Positions 10,638 through 25,600 of a stretch of DNA of 64,000 bases are shown piece after piece. Source of the stretch: Bugulina stolonifera (Eukaryota > Bryozoa > Gymnolaemata > Cheilostomatida > Bugulidae); the NCBI GenBank assembly GCA_935421135.1, contig OW285192.1, forward strand, positions 7,833,501 through 7,897,500. Direction: 5' to 3'. The notes beneath the pieces are model-generated. The model was not told the DNA's origin. It ran no database searches and saw nothing but the letters and a program-made list of their open reading frames with translations. Numbering within the stretch: the first letter of the stretch is position 1; each line of letters opens with the position of its first letter. A program made the translations under genes and the position numbers.

Positions 10638-13600
10638 GTATGTAGCATTACTTACTACTTCTACTACTACTACTAACTAGGCTACTCTACTACTACTACT
10701 AGTCTACTACCACCATGATCCTACGACTAATTCAATTAAAATTAACTAATTGATGCTACACTACTAATTCAATTAAAATTAATTAATTAATGCTATACTT
10801 AATAGTAATGCTGGTACACCATGTAGGCCTAGCTAAAATAATAATGGAAAAATTATTGAATGTGAACTAAAACTGCACTACTGTGTTGTACATTTAGCCT
10901 AATGCGGTTTTACTTTACTTACCGTTACTTACATGTAGGCCTACAGGCTAGAGGATAAAGTGCGGAATCAAATCTCAGAAACTAGATTGTGGTCTACGGT
11001 TGGTGATCATATAGCTGAGAAATTTTCTATAGTAAATAAGCTATACTCAGTAACTCCTTCTACTGTTGTGGAATAGGCTGACGCTGTGATCCATTAAAGG
11101 TGAACTGTACTGAAATTTTGACGTTATGAGTTGAATACTCCATTAGAAAGCCTAGTAGCAGCTGAACCAGCTGGCACTATACCAGCTGGGATACATGATG
11201 TCATCATGGTACTCAGCTCTGTTAAAACTAGTGAATTACAGCATTGTGGGGAGTGAAAGCCAGACCACTCATTATGTTATTATGAACAGGAAATTTTAAT
11301 TGAGTTTTTATCTTTGTTGTACTAGGAATACCACAAAACGAAAAAATGGGTCTGTGGAACAAATGCTAGTTAATATTCCTAGAACCAATAAAAAGCACAA
11401 TTTGTTGCGAAAAATTATCAAATGACCTTTGAGTTTGCAATTTGATCGGTCAATAGGCTACTTGTTTATCGCATGAATAACATGACTACTTATTAGACTG
11501 GTGTGTTGAACTAGTAGAACATAGTACTATAATTGCTAGTATCTGTTTTATTGAATGAACACTGTATTTCATATAAAACAGTTGTGAGAACTCAATATTG
11601 CTTGTATATAGCTTGTCAGAGTTGAGATAGTCAAAGAAGAAGTTTTGAAAATTGATATAAAGTTAGGTGGAGATAACTCTTAATGCCGGCATCACTATGG
11701 TTATTTTAGAAATTTTGGGGCTACTTTTTTACAGTTTAGCATCTATTAGCTACTACTAAAACAGTTTAGATATGTTTGTAGAGGTATCAAGTAATACTAA
11801 CATAGTTAGCTTGGTGAAAATAATTCTGAAAATTTTAGTACAGTCTATCTTTAAATATCCACTTCGTTCATAATCTGGAATAGAACAGAATAAATCTTTG
11901 ATGTTCATCAATAGTATATGGGAAGCCCGTGTGTAGGTTAACTTTCAGACACCAACTGAAAAGCAAAAATTTTGCTCACTGAAACTAATAATAAACTTCT
12001 TGGCAAACGAAAAGTTCCATAATTCCCTCTCATCAAACTGTGGTATGAGGTATGGGGCTCTTGGATTACCATGGAATGTAGTTCAGCACTTCGAGTTGAA
12101 CAATAATGTAACGTTCTTACCATATCAGATTCCTACTGCAAACAGTCAGAGATATCAGAAGAAGCTCAAATAATGCAATCCATAGCAACCAGTAGTAGCA
12201 TTAAACTAAAAATTTGTCAAACGAACTGAAACTGTATTGAAGGCACACGTTTTATTCATCTTAATTGGTGACCTTGGGCGGTCTAGACCTGCAAATTTTA
12301 TAGTTAGTTATAGTTAGCCCTACTAGGCTGATGCGATTCTATTCATCAAAGGATGTGCGAGCAACAGGTAGGCCATGTCTGAAAATCTGTGCCAAAATCA
12401 TCTACACTAACTCTCAGTGAAACTAGACTTCTGCAATTTCAAAACGAATATGACTTCATCACTATATAACCAGCATACGGTGAAACCATATGACTAACCC
12501 ACATGACTACGACTGCTAGATCCGCTGCTAAAGAAGAACTCAGATTAGCGGATAAAACATAATATGAAATATATTATGAAAGCTTTCTACCGAGAACTAT
12601 CAAATATCTATTACAACATAGGCAAAGGAATCACCCCCACTTAGGATTGAAGAGTGAAATTGTTGCAATTTTCAATATCCTTTTGTCTAATGGTAATATC
12701 CAATACTTTCTTAATGCCAAAAAACTAAATAAATTGTTGCATCGTTAAAATCAGTGTGTTCATTTTCTTTTTCCTTAGTCACCAGTTGCATCAATGGAGT
12801 AGGCCTAATTATATTTTTAGAGCGCGTCTTTGTACACTCTTCTTATTATGCTGTTAATTTGCTAATTTCTCTCTTAAATGTTACAGCAATGCAGAGAACT
12901 TGAAGAAGTTGAGTGAGAGGGAGATAGAGTTGGGTACTGCCGGTACTAAGAATTCATGGCACAATATATACAAAGACAGTGCCTGGATCTTTGTGGGTGG
13001 TCTACCATTTGACTTGACTGAAGGCGATGTCATCTGCATATTCTCACAGTAGGCATCATTCAATCTCTCTTTATATCATTTGATACTAGTGTTCGATAGT
13101 ACCATGTTTACACCCAACATCCTCTCCAAGTCTCTAATTAGACTTGAGCTGCCACATTATATCCCAATAAACTGATGTTTGTGGTCTAAATTTTGGTGTT
13201 TGATTTAACTTTCATTTCATTTTATGGAACTGCTTATTGTTTCCTTGGCACCCTCTTATTTTTGATCACATAGTGATAGTGCGGTGGCTGACAACATCCA
13301 TTTTGTGTAGACGAGTCTTGTCTTAAATGTCTACATTAGAGAGATTGAACATAAGTGTGGCAGTGGAGAGATTTAGTAGGGCAATCTGCGAACCTCTTTC
13401 AGGGAGAGACTAGGGGAAACCTGGTGAACTGGGGGAAACCTTGTGAATAATTGAGATAGAGGTTGCTTAGCGTTCTTGCTTCTTTTAAATGAGGAAATAA
13501 CTCTACTAATTGTTGTACATGTGAATACACTTACTGCATTCAATATATTCTTAGCCTGTTTCCACCACTTGTGTTGTATTCGGTTATAGATATGGTGAGA

Positions 13601-16600
13601 TTGTGAATATAAACATGGTTAGGGACAAGAAGACGGGAAAGACCAAAGGCTATGCATTTATATGTTATGAGGATCAGAGGAGCACAATACTGGCTGTAGA
13701 CAACTTTAATACAACAAAAGTAGGTAGTAGTAAGTATATGAGGGAGGTAAATTGTGGGGTAGGTGCTGTAACCGGTTATATATGGCAAGTTCCACCCAAT
13801 GGCTAACTGTGGTTCAACTGATGATGTTGATGATGATAAAATTCAATTGTGGACCCATGAAAATACCCATAAAGCTTACTAAAGTTAGTAAAAAGCCTGT
13901 ACATATATAGATAGTATAGATTAAGTGCTCTGTCTAATAGATTTGCAAATGGTCGCTTTTTATAGATGCTATTAAAAGCGGATGGTAGAATTGACTTGCT
14001 TGCCACGAATTTTAGTTTATCCTACATGCATGTGGGTAACTACATGACTGTATCTCTTTCTAGAGTTCAATGTCTAAAATGGAAAATGAAACTAGTAAAC
14101 TAAGAAGTGTTGAAAATATGGTTGGGTCTACACAATTCTCTGAATGACGGAATAAAACATTGGGAAAATGGGAGTTGTCATACAGTGATATGTAAGTTTT
14201 CAAGGGAAGGCAAATCTAATATGTCACATATGTCCATAAAAATGAAATGATTTGTGAAAACTCAGATTTTGCTATACACAATAATTTCAAAGTCCTGTTT
14301 TCAATGATGGTTTTTGTTTATACCTGCATTATATAAAAACATTGAGTTTGTTATTCTAGAATTTCTAGAATTAAATTAGAATCACCTATTTAGAAATTAA
14401 TCTTATTAGTAAAGGAAAGCTCTGGAAGTTATGAGGGTTACTCAGCACAAAACGATGCTCCCTTGTTCCATACAAAACAGGAACGTAGCTTTTAGTTAGA
14501 TATGCACATTAAAATACATAATAATGTAGGCCCTGCAGAGACATTCATAATGATCCCCATTACAAGAAACTATTTGTGGAATTTATTATTGGAATTCCTC
14601 AGTTGAACTTTTTCCTTTAGGCTATATAACAAGTATTGTATTCTTACATATTTCTTTCAAGTTAATCAGCTTGTCATAAGATTGGAAATTCCTTCTCCCT
14701 TAAGCTGTTATTCAGTCTATGGCTAGGTAAAAGGAAATGTTGTGTGACATCTAGTAGGCCTAATATACAGAATATCGGTAGTACATTATTCCCCCTTGAC
14801 CCCTCCCCAGCTGAGCCGCGCTTGTTCACTCGTCCAGTGCTGTGTTTACACAGCTCTTATCTTTTTCTATTATTTACCTCTCAAACAGACTCTGGCCATA
14901 GGTGACTGTAGTATGCTACGCGGTGGGCATGTTTGCTAGCTGATAAGCCTGGATCTCAATGACGCACAATTATATCTTACCATTCAATTGGAAATTCGTC
15001 GGGGGAAAAGTTTTGGGTGTTGGAAGATGTTAAAATGTTCATTGTACGCAGAGTAGTGACTGTTTTACATTTACGCTAATACTTCGACAGAATGGGAATT
15101 GTGAAATGGGGATGTAGACATATTTACATGTCAAAATGCTATCAAACCGACTGAAGTGTTAATTTACCTTGTACATCATGGTGGTATCTTGTATGATAAT
15201 TGTTATTTTTGGGGATTAAATTGTTTTGGTGATAGATGAAGGTAGTTGTGTAATTTACACTAAGTCCCAAACAGGGAAATCCTCAGCACAACATCGTTAC
15301 ACTAACCATAACATGAAACTAAAATCAGTTTATTAAACTATTAAGATAATTAAAATACTATAGTCCAGTCAACTGACATTAGTAATTAATGCTATTAAGT
15401 AGCATAATTACTAGCACTGCAAGAAGAAATCCATTGCATAAGGTCAGAATTGACTCAGTTGACTCAAACCAAGTCACCTGTTCCCAGATCAGCAGGATGG
15501 ACTTTGTTCTACTGGTGCTGTCCAGTCTAAGGATACTGATTGTGCTGTAGTATGCATAGTGGAGGAAGTTTATATGCATTCAGTTAGTATCTGCAATCAA
15601 GATGACAAGTTGGTGTCTGGTAGAGTGGGTGACAGGAAGGTATAATCCTCAGCACATGGCCTAGGGAGACTCTGTTACCACATTTGGTGATTCTACAAAC
15701 CTCGTAATTAGGTGCAAGATTATGATGAAATACATAACTTGATAACTGGCAAAGGATTTAATGTTAGTCAGCACCTGGTTTCCCAATTTTTTCATCAGGT
15801 ATACATTCGCTGCCAGCATGTTACTCATTTCTAGGCCATCTTATGGCAGAAATAAGTACTTGACTTTAAACGTCAGCAAAATATAGTTGGTGAATGATAG
15901 AGAGGATCACAAAGTCTGTGTATATTGACCTTCAGCCGTGTCGATCTGGAAGATTGTCTGCCCGTGTCGGCTCAGTCGCTGTAATCTAATGTACATGGGG
16001 CATGTGGATAACCCTAAATAAATAATGTTCATGCATGGGAGGAGTAATTCGGTAACTAAAAATAGAAAGGTATCGTGGGTGTGATAATTTTGTACGATGT
16101 ACTAAAATTACTTTTTACCTTTTTCCTGAACCTTTGAATGGCCTCTCATTGCATATTACTTTCATAATATGCACGGTGCGTTGTCACGTTCACTGTTCCC
16201 AGGACCCATTTTTTATAACATATTTCTGAGCACACTTATTGTTATCATGAAGCTTTTTGTAGGGATGTCATGTATTCGTGCCAGGGAAATATTATTGTCA
16301 AATCTGAAACATATTTCGTCTTGTCATTGAGATACCATCAGTAGGGAAGATGCAATGATCTGATTGGTTGATACAAGTGAAGCTATTCTAATTTGTTCCT
16401 GTTGACTGCGGATGCTATAATTGAACGTCATGAAGTATTGGCTGATTGCCACCGAAATAATGATCAGCCATGCTTTCATTGGACATAAGCAACCAGTTCT
16501 AGTGCTACAGCACTTGACAGTTGATTGCTAGTTACTTGATAGGTATCCTGCCCTGTAGTCCTACTAAAACTGCCACCATCTTACTTTATCATGGTTGGAA

Positions 16601-19600
16601 ACCCAGTACACCCTTGTCCACTTGTGTTCTAGTCCCTCAGCTCAGTATTCAAATCTATAGAAGATATTGCTTTTGACCTTTAAACCTGTATCAGCGCCGC
16701 TCGGATGTTGTTCTCGGTTTTACTGTTCCCAATCTATGTGGGTGTAACTTGCATTATGAGGAAGGCAAAAGTACTAAATTTGTGTTCCATCTGTCCATAC
16801 CTATTACCCAATCTGTTTTGTTCCATTGTGTTATGAACTGTTAACCCTGAACCCATACAGGTACCTTGCAAAGTTGCCAAATATCGCATTGTCATGATTA
16901 ATCCTCAGTAATAATCTTTGACAGACTGCGAAAAGCATTAATCTAATTTAGTTTCCATACTGACGTCACTGAATTTTTCATAGTTCAAATATAAATTATA
17001 AAGCGAGATACCCCATAACTGCAGTGTCCAGAAATATGCTTCTTGCTGTGAACTTGAAATTATGCCCTGTATGCAGTTTGCAGTTGATAACTAGAAAAAA
17101 TGTACATTACACTTGAACTAATGCCCTATTAGTACACAGAGGATAGTAGTCAGCATCTATGATGTCACATCCTTCCTGGTTTAGTCAAATCATTACTGAC
17201 TAGGCCTACATCAATCCCTGGGATTCATAAAGCACTTGTTAGCTGGGAGACAGTATTCCAACTCTATAATAAAACTTCACCTGCAATGAGGGACGTATAC
17301 AACAAACGATGTACCTACCCGTCTCGACTTCCTTAATGGCCTAAGAAGGATGTTAGCTAACTTATTAAACTGTTATTGGTTTTAATACCCTCAGAATTTC
17401 CTGAGGCTAATCTTTAACCCTCCCCAGTGTGAGATTATCATGGAGTCGTTTGTCAAGTCTTTGTTAGCAGAAAGTCATTGGTGACAAGATTGTTGAGGAA
17501 AGACAATATTTTGTATCCACAGCACTCACTAATGACCATATTATATAAAATGTGGCTTCCTCTGTTAATCTACCTAGTCCAAATACATTTGAAAATGAAC
17601 TAATATAAAATAAAAATATAATTAAATGTCTTAATAACTAATTATAATTAATATTAAAATTTAATTACAATATTATTTTTGCAATGTTTGCATTTCCATA
17701 TTGGATTATGAGGCTTTCTTGGAGAGAGTGGTAAAAGGCTTTCGGTACGAAAATACGGTCACTTTGGTTATTGCTGTAAATTAATTAATTAATGTCAACT
17801 CAGCGATGTTCAACTCGGCCTAGCTTGACATCTGACACCATACTTTGCTCAACTTGGTGACTTTTTCAACACTATCAACCTACTTTTTAGTTTAAAAATA
17901 TTAATTAGTTATTGAAGTGCTATAACAAGTGAAAGTGGAAGGCTGTAATTAGTGTTGAATTGCGATATTGGACATGTCATTATAATTTACATAATGTTTA
18001 CTAACCTGCAGGTCACATGATAGCCTGCAGATTATATGATAGCCGGGTGACCATTGAGCAATGAACATACAAATTTTTGTTCAGAAATGTAGGCCTATGG
18101 TCTAAAAAATTATCATGTGGTTGCAGGGTGCACGTTGTATTAAACCTTCATCCCCTTCGGCTGATTTCAAACTGAACAAGTTGCATATTTTGCTATTGAG
18201 TATATTACTCATAGCCTTAGCGATGTCCTGTACGACTACTATGAGAAAAATTGATCAACGGTTCAAATGACTGTAGGATTGTTTTTAAGAAAATTGTTGT
18301 TAACCATGTGTCAGGCTAGTTATTTGCTAAACCATATTTAAATCTAGAGGAATTCTGGTTTGGTTGGAGATAGGCAAGTTTGTGAAAAATCGTGCGCAAG
18401 TATTCTGGTAGACCTAATTTGCATACAATAACATACATTTGGTATTAAATGTAGGTGTTGCCGCTATCAGAAGGCACCAAATGATACGCTGATTTTCATG
18501 GCTGCCCGTGAATTTATAAATGTAGACCTATGGTATCGGAATCTCAATTCCTCGTTAGATATATCGGAGAAGACACATCATTAGGTTATGGCGGTATAAT
18601 ATAATGTATGCTGTACATGTACACTGTATATAGGATGTCCACTGCATGTTACACCCTTCTCTCTCATTTTTGCAGATCTTACAGCGTACCATACGTGTGG
18701 ACCATGTAAAGGATTATAGACCCCCAGATCAAGATGATAAGAACGTAGATGATGTCACAAAGATAGTGCGCGCGGAGGGTGTGGCACCCCGCCCTTTAAC
18801 TCCTTCTGCAAGTGAAGATGATGATTTCCTATTGCCCGCTGAGGCTAAAGGTGCGGGCAAAGTTTTTATAGAGCATAGTAATTGTTGTAGTGATCAAGTC
18901 GGCTATGCTGAGGACTCAAGAATAGTGCGTCAAGTTCCTTATTTGTTTGCATAAAATTATCTTGTGTCCGTTATAGAGTATTCACTTCTATCTATCTATC
19001 AAACAGTTGTTGCAAGAGGTGGAACTGTAAAATGATTATCTCTGCGTATTTTTGTCGTCGACTTGGTTTATGACAAACAATATTTTTCGGAAAACTAACA
19101 TCGATCAAATTAAGTCCTGTTAGTGATTCTGGTGCCTTTTGCCGACATGGTGGGGCCATTGTCAACCGCTAAATCGGCAGGTTCCAGCTTTGTCACCTCC
19201 GACGGTTAACCGTGGGAAGTAAAACTGGTGACTTGAGTTTTTTGTACTTGCGGGTTCTAAAAATTCTTGAATATGGAAAGTATGTTGCAAAACAGCAAGG
19301 TGTTCAAATGACAGGTGCTCTAGTTGAATCTGACACTTATGCCTAGGTGTTTGTAGAATGGTACCCCAGTTCAAACTACCTATGTAATATGGTCCATTAA
19401 TTCATGGGTTGCAGTTGGTTGGTTGCAGTAGGCCTATTCACCATGCAGTGTTTTTGGCCAATGTTCCTGTTTTTCTTGCAACACACTTTGGCCTAGTGAG
19501 AAATAAAGGTGCAAGTTTTATCGAAAAGATTGCACCATTTGTAGGCTGATATATTTTATCATGATATCCTGTTATAGGCATATTATATAATCTAAATTAT

Positions 19601-22600
19601 AAAATTCCATATAAGTTACTTGGGTCATATATTAATGTATAGTCTATGTACTTGATATGCTTATTTATGTTTTACGTCACTTTCCAAGTCTTTCTTAGAA
19701 ACATCTAATGAAATATCATGTTATGTGTTTTGTCATAGCCTTTACTATGACTTCATATAATATAGGCTACCAGGATGTGTACTATTTTGGCATTACCCCA
19801 TAACAATAGCTCCATAGTGCCAAAATAATGTTATCGGTTTTTTAAATCAGTAATGGACTAGATAATTTTGATTGACTAATGTGACTGTTTGAAAATTAGC
19901 ACCTGATTTAGCAGATACTAATTTCTGAATTTTATCAAAATTTATTTTTAATGCAAATAGTCATTAAAGAATTCATTTCAGTTACATTAAGGTTTTTCGT
20001 GGAAACATAATATATTATTCCTACTCACAATATTGTAACTAGAGCTAAAAGTTCATCATAACTAAAACATGTGACATAATAGATAAGGATGACATTATGC
20101 ACATGATGTATATGTAATGTGGCAACACATAGCTTTAATATGTCTGTAGACATGCAGTATATTACTATAACAGTCCCACATCTAGCTATCATCTCTGGTA
20201 CATAATTGCTATACCACTTGTTTTTGTCCTCAACATTTTATTTTCACTCCCCAGCATGGGAAATGATTTTGTTGTTTTTATTTTTTCCTTAATTTTTCTT
20301 CCGATGGTTGCAACTGTTTCTACTCATCAAAACCAGTGTCTGGTTATGAGTAGGCATTGCTATCTCAGACTAAGTGGGTGGGGTGCATGCCTACCTAGCC
20401 CTCATGACAACTGTCTGAGGTCCATAGTGCCTAAGGCTAGATGATTGAGTGGGCCCAGGTGATCAAAACATCGGCAGCTGAATTAAGTTGAATCACCAAA
20501 AGACATGCTACCTACTTGTCCTAACCACAAACAAGCCATGAAATCACCTGCGTGCTAAAAATAGCACACCTGTTATAGAGCTGATGCCACAAGATATCTA
20601 AAAATAGACAAATGAGAAGATACTGTCCTTTAAATGTAAATATTTGAAATTAGTCAGGTATGTTCTACAGGGGTCACAGAAAGGCCTCATACAAAGAAAA
20701 AGGCTGTGAAGATGAATTAAGGACTGATGCTTTTAGCTTTGATGACAGGGTGTTTATTGCTGTTCATTAATATTAATTATCTATTTGTGTGTTTTACAGA
20801 CAAGAAAAAGAAGAAAAAGGAGAAGAAATCTAAGAAGGATAAAAAGAATAAGAAGGAAAAAATCAAAGCAGAGATGATTGATGAGTCTAACATAAAGCGT
20901 GAACCTACCATAGCCACTAAAAAACAGGTTGTTTCACTCATTCCAGGTAGTAGGTCTTTCTATTTACTAACACAGCCACCCACAAGTCTAGATAGTCTAC
21001 CATCCACCACCTACTTTGTAGTAGATAGGTCATTTTGTCTTCCCACACGCAATCCCATGTTGGAAACCCACTAACTACCCCCTCTTTGCCCTTATCGTCC
21101 ACCACTTCATTGGCCACCCAACCGGACACCACTGCACTCATTTACAGCCTGTGAGTTAGTAAGCTGTAAATTCCTTCTATATTCGTGAGAATTAATCTGT
21201 TAATTTATTAATTAATTATGCACTACCTTGTAGCTAATGATATCCCAACTAACCAAAGAATGGAAAAACTTTGTATATTTTATTGTTTAATTGATTTTAT
21301 TTTAATACAAAGTTAAAAATTTGTACTTGAAATTTAAGTCATTACCGACAAGAAATTAGCAGAGGTAAATTAAATTCGGACTTGAAAGTATGACAAATTG
21401 TCAACTAATAATATTTGTAAGAACAGGAATAGGAAATATTTTGTTGTCAATGTACCAAAACTTAATAAAAATTAATTGTAATCAAGTTTAATCATAAAAT
21501 TATTGCAATGTATATTAAATTGTTTTATTATTTTCATTGTGTTAACAACTTATACTAACTGGATTAAATTATTGCCTAATGTTATTTCATAACAGGTTTG
21601 ATATAGTATTCTATGTCAATTTAGATTGTACTCGATACAGTCACATACATACGACACAGTCTGGCCTATCTCATACAACTATATTCTTCATCTTTGCACC
21701 CGTTTCTATTATCTGTAGCAAAGAAAGTAGATTGCCCCTGAAAAGTTTTGTTGACTTGTCGAATGCAAATTTGTAAATTGATTTTTAACACAATAATGTG
21801 TCTGCTCAGTGAGCCTATTACACAGCACATGGTGTCAGCAACTTGTGTAGGGCAGTTTTAATTTTTGATTCTAGCTCAAGGGGAAATATTAATTTTGAGT
21901 AAACTTTATAGCCTACTTACATCTTGTTTTCACCTTACACATAATATGTTGAATCAGTTGTTGGTCGTGTTGATAGTAGAAAAATTGATAGATCAAAGGG
22001 CAAAACTCGAATAATATAAAAAATTAAAATTAAGTAATTTTGTTTAATAGTTGAGTAGGCTATGTAGTTATGCTACGAATTATAACATACTTTTCTCAGC
22101 CAAGTAAAAAGTTATAATACTAGTCAATAGTCATATACGGTATCGTGTACAGAATTAGATATTCCAAACGTTTACATTTTAAAATGTGGTTTTAACGAAT
22201 TGTTTATTTTGCGATGATTAGCATTCAAGTAGCTTTTAATCAAATCGGCAAATCTTATTTCAAACCTGAATTTTGGTTCTCAATGCCTGATCATGTCAAA
22301 AATTATAAATGTTTTGGCCATAAACAGAATCAACAAAAAATATTCGTATAATGCTGTAGTCTTCATTAACGATGCCAACTTACTTTTGAAGCTACAAACA
22401 TTTTTTTTCAGCAGAAGTTATATTAATTTAATGATAAATTATGAATAGGCCTATATATAATTTATTTACACATTTACAAGTAATACGATGCATCCAATCA
22501 ACCTTGAGCATGTTATGGTAATTTAGATAATAAATTTATGAAATGTAACAACAGTAGGCCTAATAAAACATATTAAAACAATAAAATTGCCAAAGCCTTG

Positions 22601-25600
22601 AACTGCGCTCTATAATAGTGATGTTTTGTCATTGTGATTATTTTGATGAATAAAATTATATTATTTTGTCATAATGCTTCAATGTTGCGCCAGCCATTAT
22701 GATATCTACAATGTCTGTGTCCTACGATAGATAAAATTTAACTTATCATTCAATTCCCCTAATAAGGATTTACATTGAAATTCATAATAGCATTAACTGT
22801 CTCAGACCTTCAATCCATTGTTGTAGGACCAGATCTGTATTATTGTTCTGTAAAAAAGTTGAACATTGTGGTTTATATGTAAGCCAAATACAAAGTTTCA
22901 TTGCAGTCCATCTTTTGCATAAGAGTTACAACACAGAGAGAATTTTGTGTGCATAGGCAAAAAGTTTTTTATACATTTAGATAAATTTTGCTTATCATAA
23001 TACAAATAATGTAAATGCTGTATTGTTGTGTCATTGGGCTTGCGATTCTATTTCTAACACAAGAGCTTTATTTTATCCACTAAACTTTATTTCTTTCTTT
23101 AGTATTCTTTCAGAATTGAATGAAATCTGCTTTAAAGCGTAGTACTAGCAGTCATCTCATTGATTAGCAATTTTAAATTTTATTACAACTATATTTATTC
23201 TGAGCGCAGCTATTTTGACATTATCATTACTTTTTAGAATAGCAGCTACACAATGCATATTAACATTTAATGGTGAGCAGCTCCCATCTTATTATTAAGT
23301 AGGATTTCTCCAAACTGGAAATTTTTTCACATAATATGCAAGCTGGATCACTTTTCGCAGCCTCCCTCTGTTAGTTTTCTCAAGGTGCAATTCCATAGGT
23401 TACCGAGTCTCAAGGTGCAACTGCATAGGCTACTGGTCGTAATGTGTAAATTTAAACCGAATGTATAACCTCCAAAATCAGCTGAAGGAAACATTTGCAT
23501 ACTGATTACCCCAGACTAACATTTTTGATGAAAAAATGTGGAGCTTTGGTAATCGTAATGAATTGAGATGGAAGAATTTGTTTTCGTTCATATATCTTGG
23601 ATTTGTCTCACCTCCACCCTGTTAGTTTTCTAATTTGGATTCACTTGCTCTAACTTAGGTGTAAAAGTCGGTTTGCATTCACTAGAAAACCAGGACCGGG
23701 TCTTGGTCCAATGTGGGTAATCATCTCATTTGAAAGGCGGACATGGATAAAGGAGTAGTCAAGTAAAAACAAAACATTGCCAACGAAATGCAGAACGATA
23801 AGTCTGAATGAATGTCAGTCAGGTCTTTGAATGGAACAGAACTGTTACTCTTACAGAGTTAGGATTTATCTGCAAAAAGCGGTACTATTATTGTTTTGTT
23901 GTGTGCCCTGCAACACTAATAAGTCATAATTAGTGGTAAAACCCATAGAATTATTAAATAATAATAAAATATTAGCCTACATTAATTCCATGATGAACAA
24001 AGATCACCTAATCAACACAGAAGCTTTTTGCCTATGCACACAAATTTCATAGTGGCTTAAAGAAAATGTTGAAACTTTTTACAAAGGGCAGACTGCAATG
24101 CAATCTTGTGTTTGCTCTACTTACTTACCACAAAGATGCACGTTTTTACGGAAACAACAATGTAGATCCGGGCCTATAACAATGGCTTGAATGTCTTAGC
24201 CATTTAATGCTATAATACGTTTTAATGCTAATCCGTATTAGGGGAATTATTTTTCTTCGAAGTATGAGAAATAGATTAAGAATTGTAAAGATCTAATTTT
24301 ATTAGTGTCAAGTTCTGGTCAGTATTTCGGCATATTGTTATTATTGGTTTGAATAATCTTGTTGATTTTTCGCACCACCCTAGACCCCGCCCAACCTTCC
24401 TTCCTACCTACCTACCTACCTACCTACCTACCTACCTACCTACCTACCTACCTACCTACCTACCTACCTACCTACCTACCTACCTACGTACCTACCTACC
24501 TACCTACGTACCCACATACCTACAATGTACCTACCTACCTACTTACCTATTGGTGGCTACCTACATATGCTTACCTAACTACTAACTCATGCTTGTGCCA
24601 TGCGACAGAGAAATGTATTGTAAAAACGGATGATCATAGGCTAGACTGTATTCTTGATTTTCATGGACTTTATAAAAATCCACCACCTATTATAGTTATA
24701 GCAGGCATACGACATGGAATTCAGCTAACCTTGGGCAAACAATTACCATAAATGTCATACTGTATTAAACATAAAGCTCAAGAAATATCTTAAAACTTTG
24801 ACTTGTAAAACGTTTGTGCACATTTTGGTGTTGGCATGTACATTTTTCTGCTAACTTAGGAGATAGAACATTCCAGAAAGTCCAAAGAAGGAACACGAGA
24901 CGCGAGAGGTGATACAAGGAATGAGCTTGGTAAGGGGCACAGAGAGGTGAAGGTAGAGCGTCTCGACCCAGGCTATAGTAAATATGGTATGTCAATGTAG
25001 GCTATAGTTTTATTCAACAGTAGGCGCATGTAGATTTGACTACTTATTCGCCAACACAGACTGGAAATTTTGTTGAAGAAATTCAAAATTGTATTTTATG
25101 TTTTCAAAACCGGTGAATTTTTATGCGCCTGCGTTTCTTTGCAACCATCAGTTGCCTGTCTCTACAGCATAAAAGCTTACACCACCGCTGCACCGGAAAT
25201 TGTAGGCCTAAATTTTTCATCAGCACCATTTCATCCAACCAATTTATGCAGTAAAATGAATTCAGTGTTAGGTTTACAATCCTATTATGCACATTATATA
25301 TAAGGGTTCCATAGGAAATGGAGATAAATGCTGCATCAGTAATACTATGCCTGCAATAATCGTGTGGGTTACAACTTTTATTTATTGCTTCTTTGATCAC
25401 CAACAAAAATGTTTACAATAATGACATATTATTAAATAATTATAATGGAGATTATATATTAACTCTAATCATATGCACCTGTTGTGGATTATATTGATCT
25501 GTGGGTGTATCAGAGTTCCCCTCAAATCTGTCTCCGAGCCGACGCCGTGGAACAGGACTCCATCTGTAACAACTGGTAGTTTACTCCATGCTGCTACATT

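Noticed and set aside
24349..24751. Open frames of repeated Tyr-Leu-Pro-Thr
   Set aside because: They are translations of the CCTA microsatellite, are open in more than one frame for that reason, and have no flanking coding signal.
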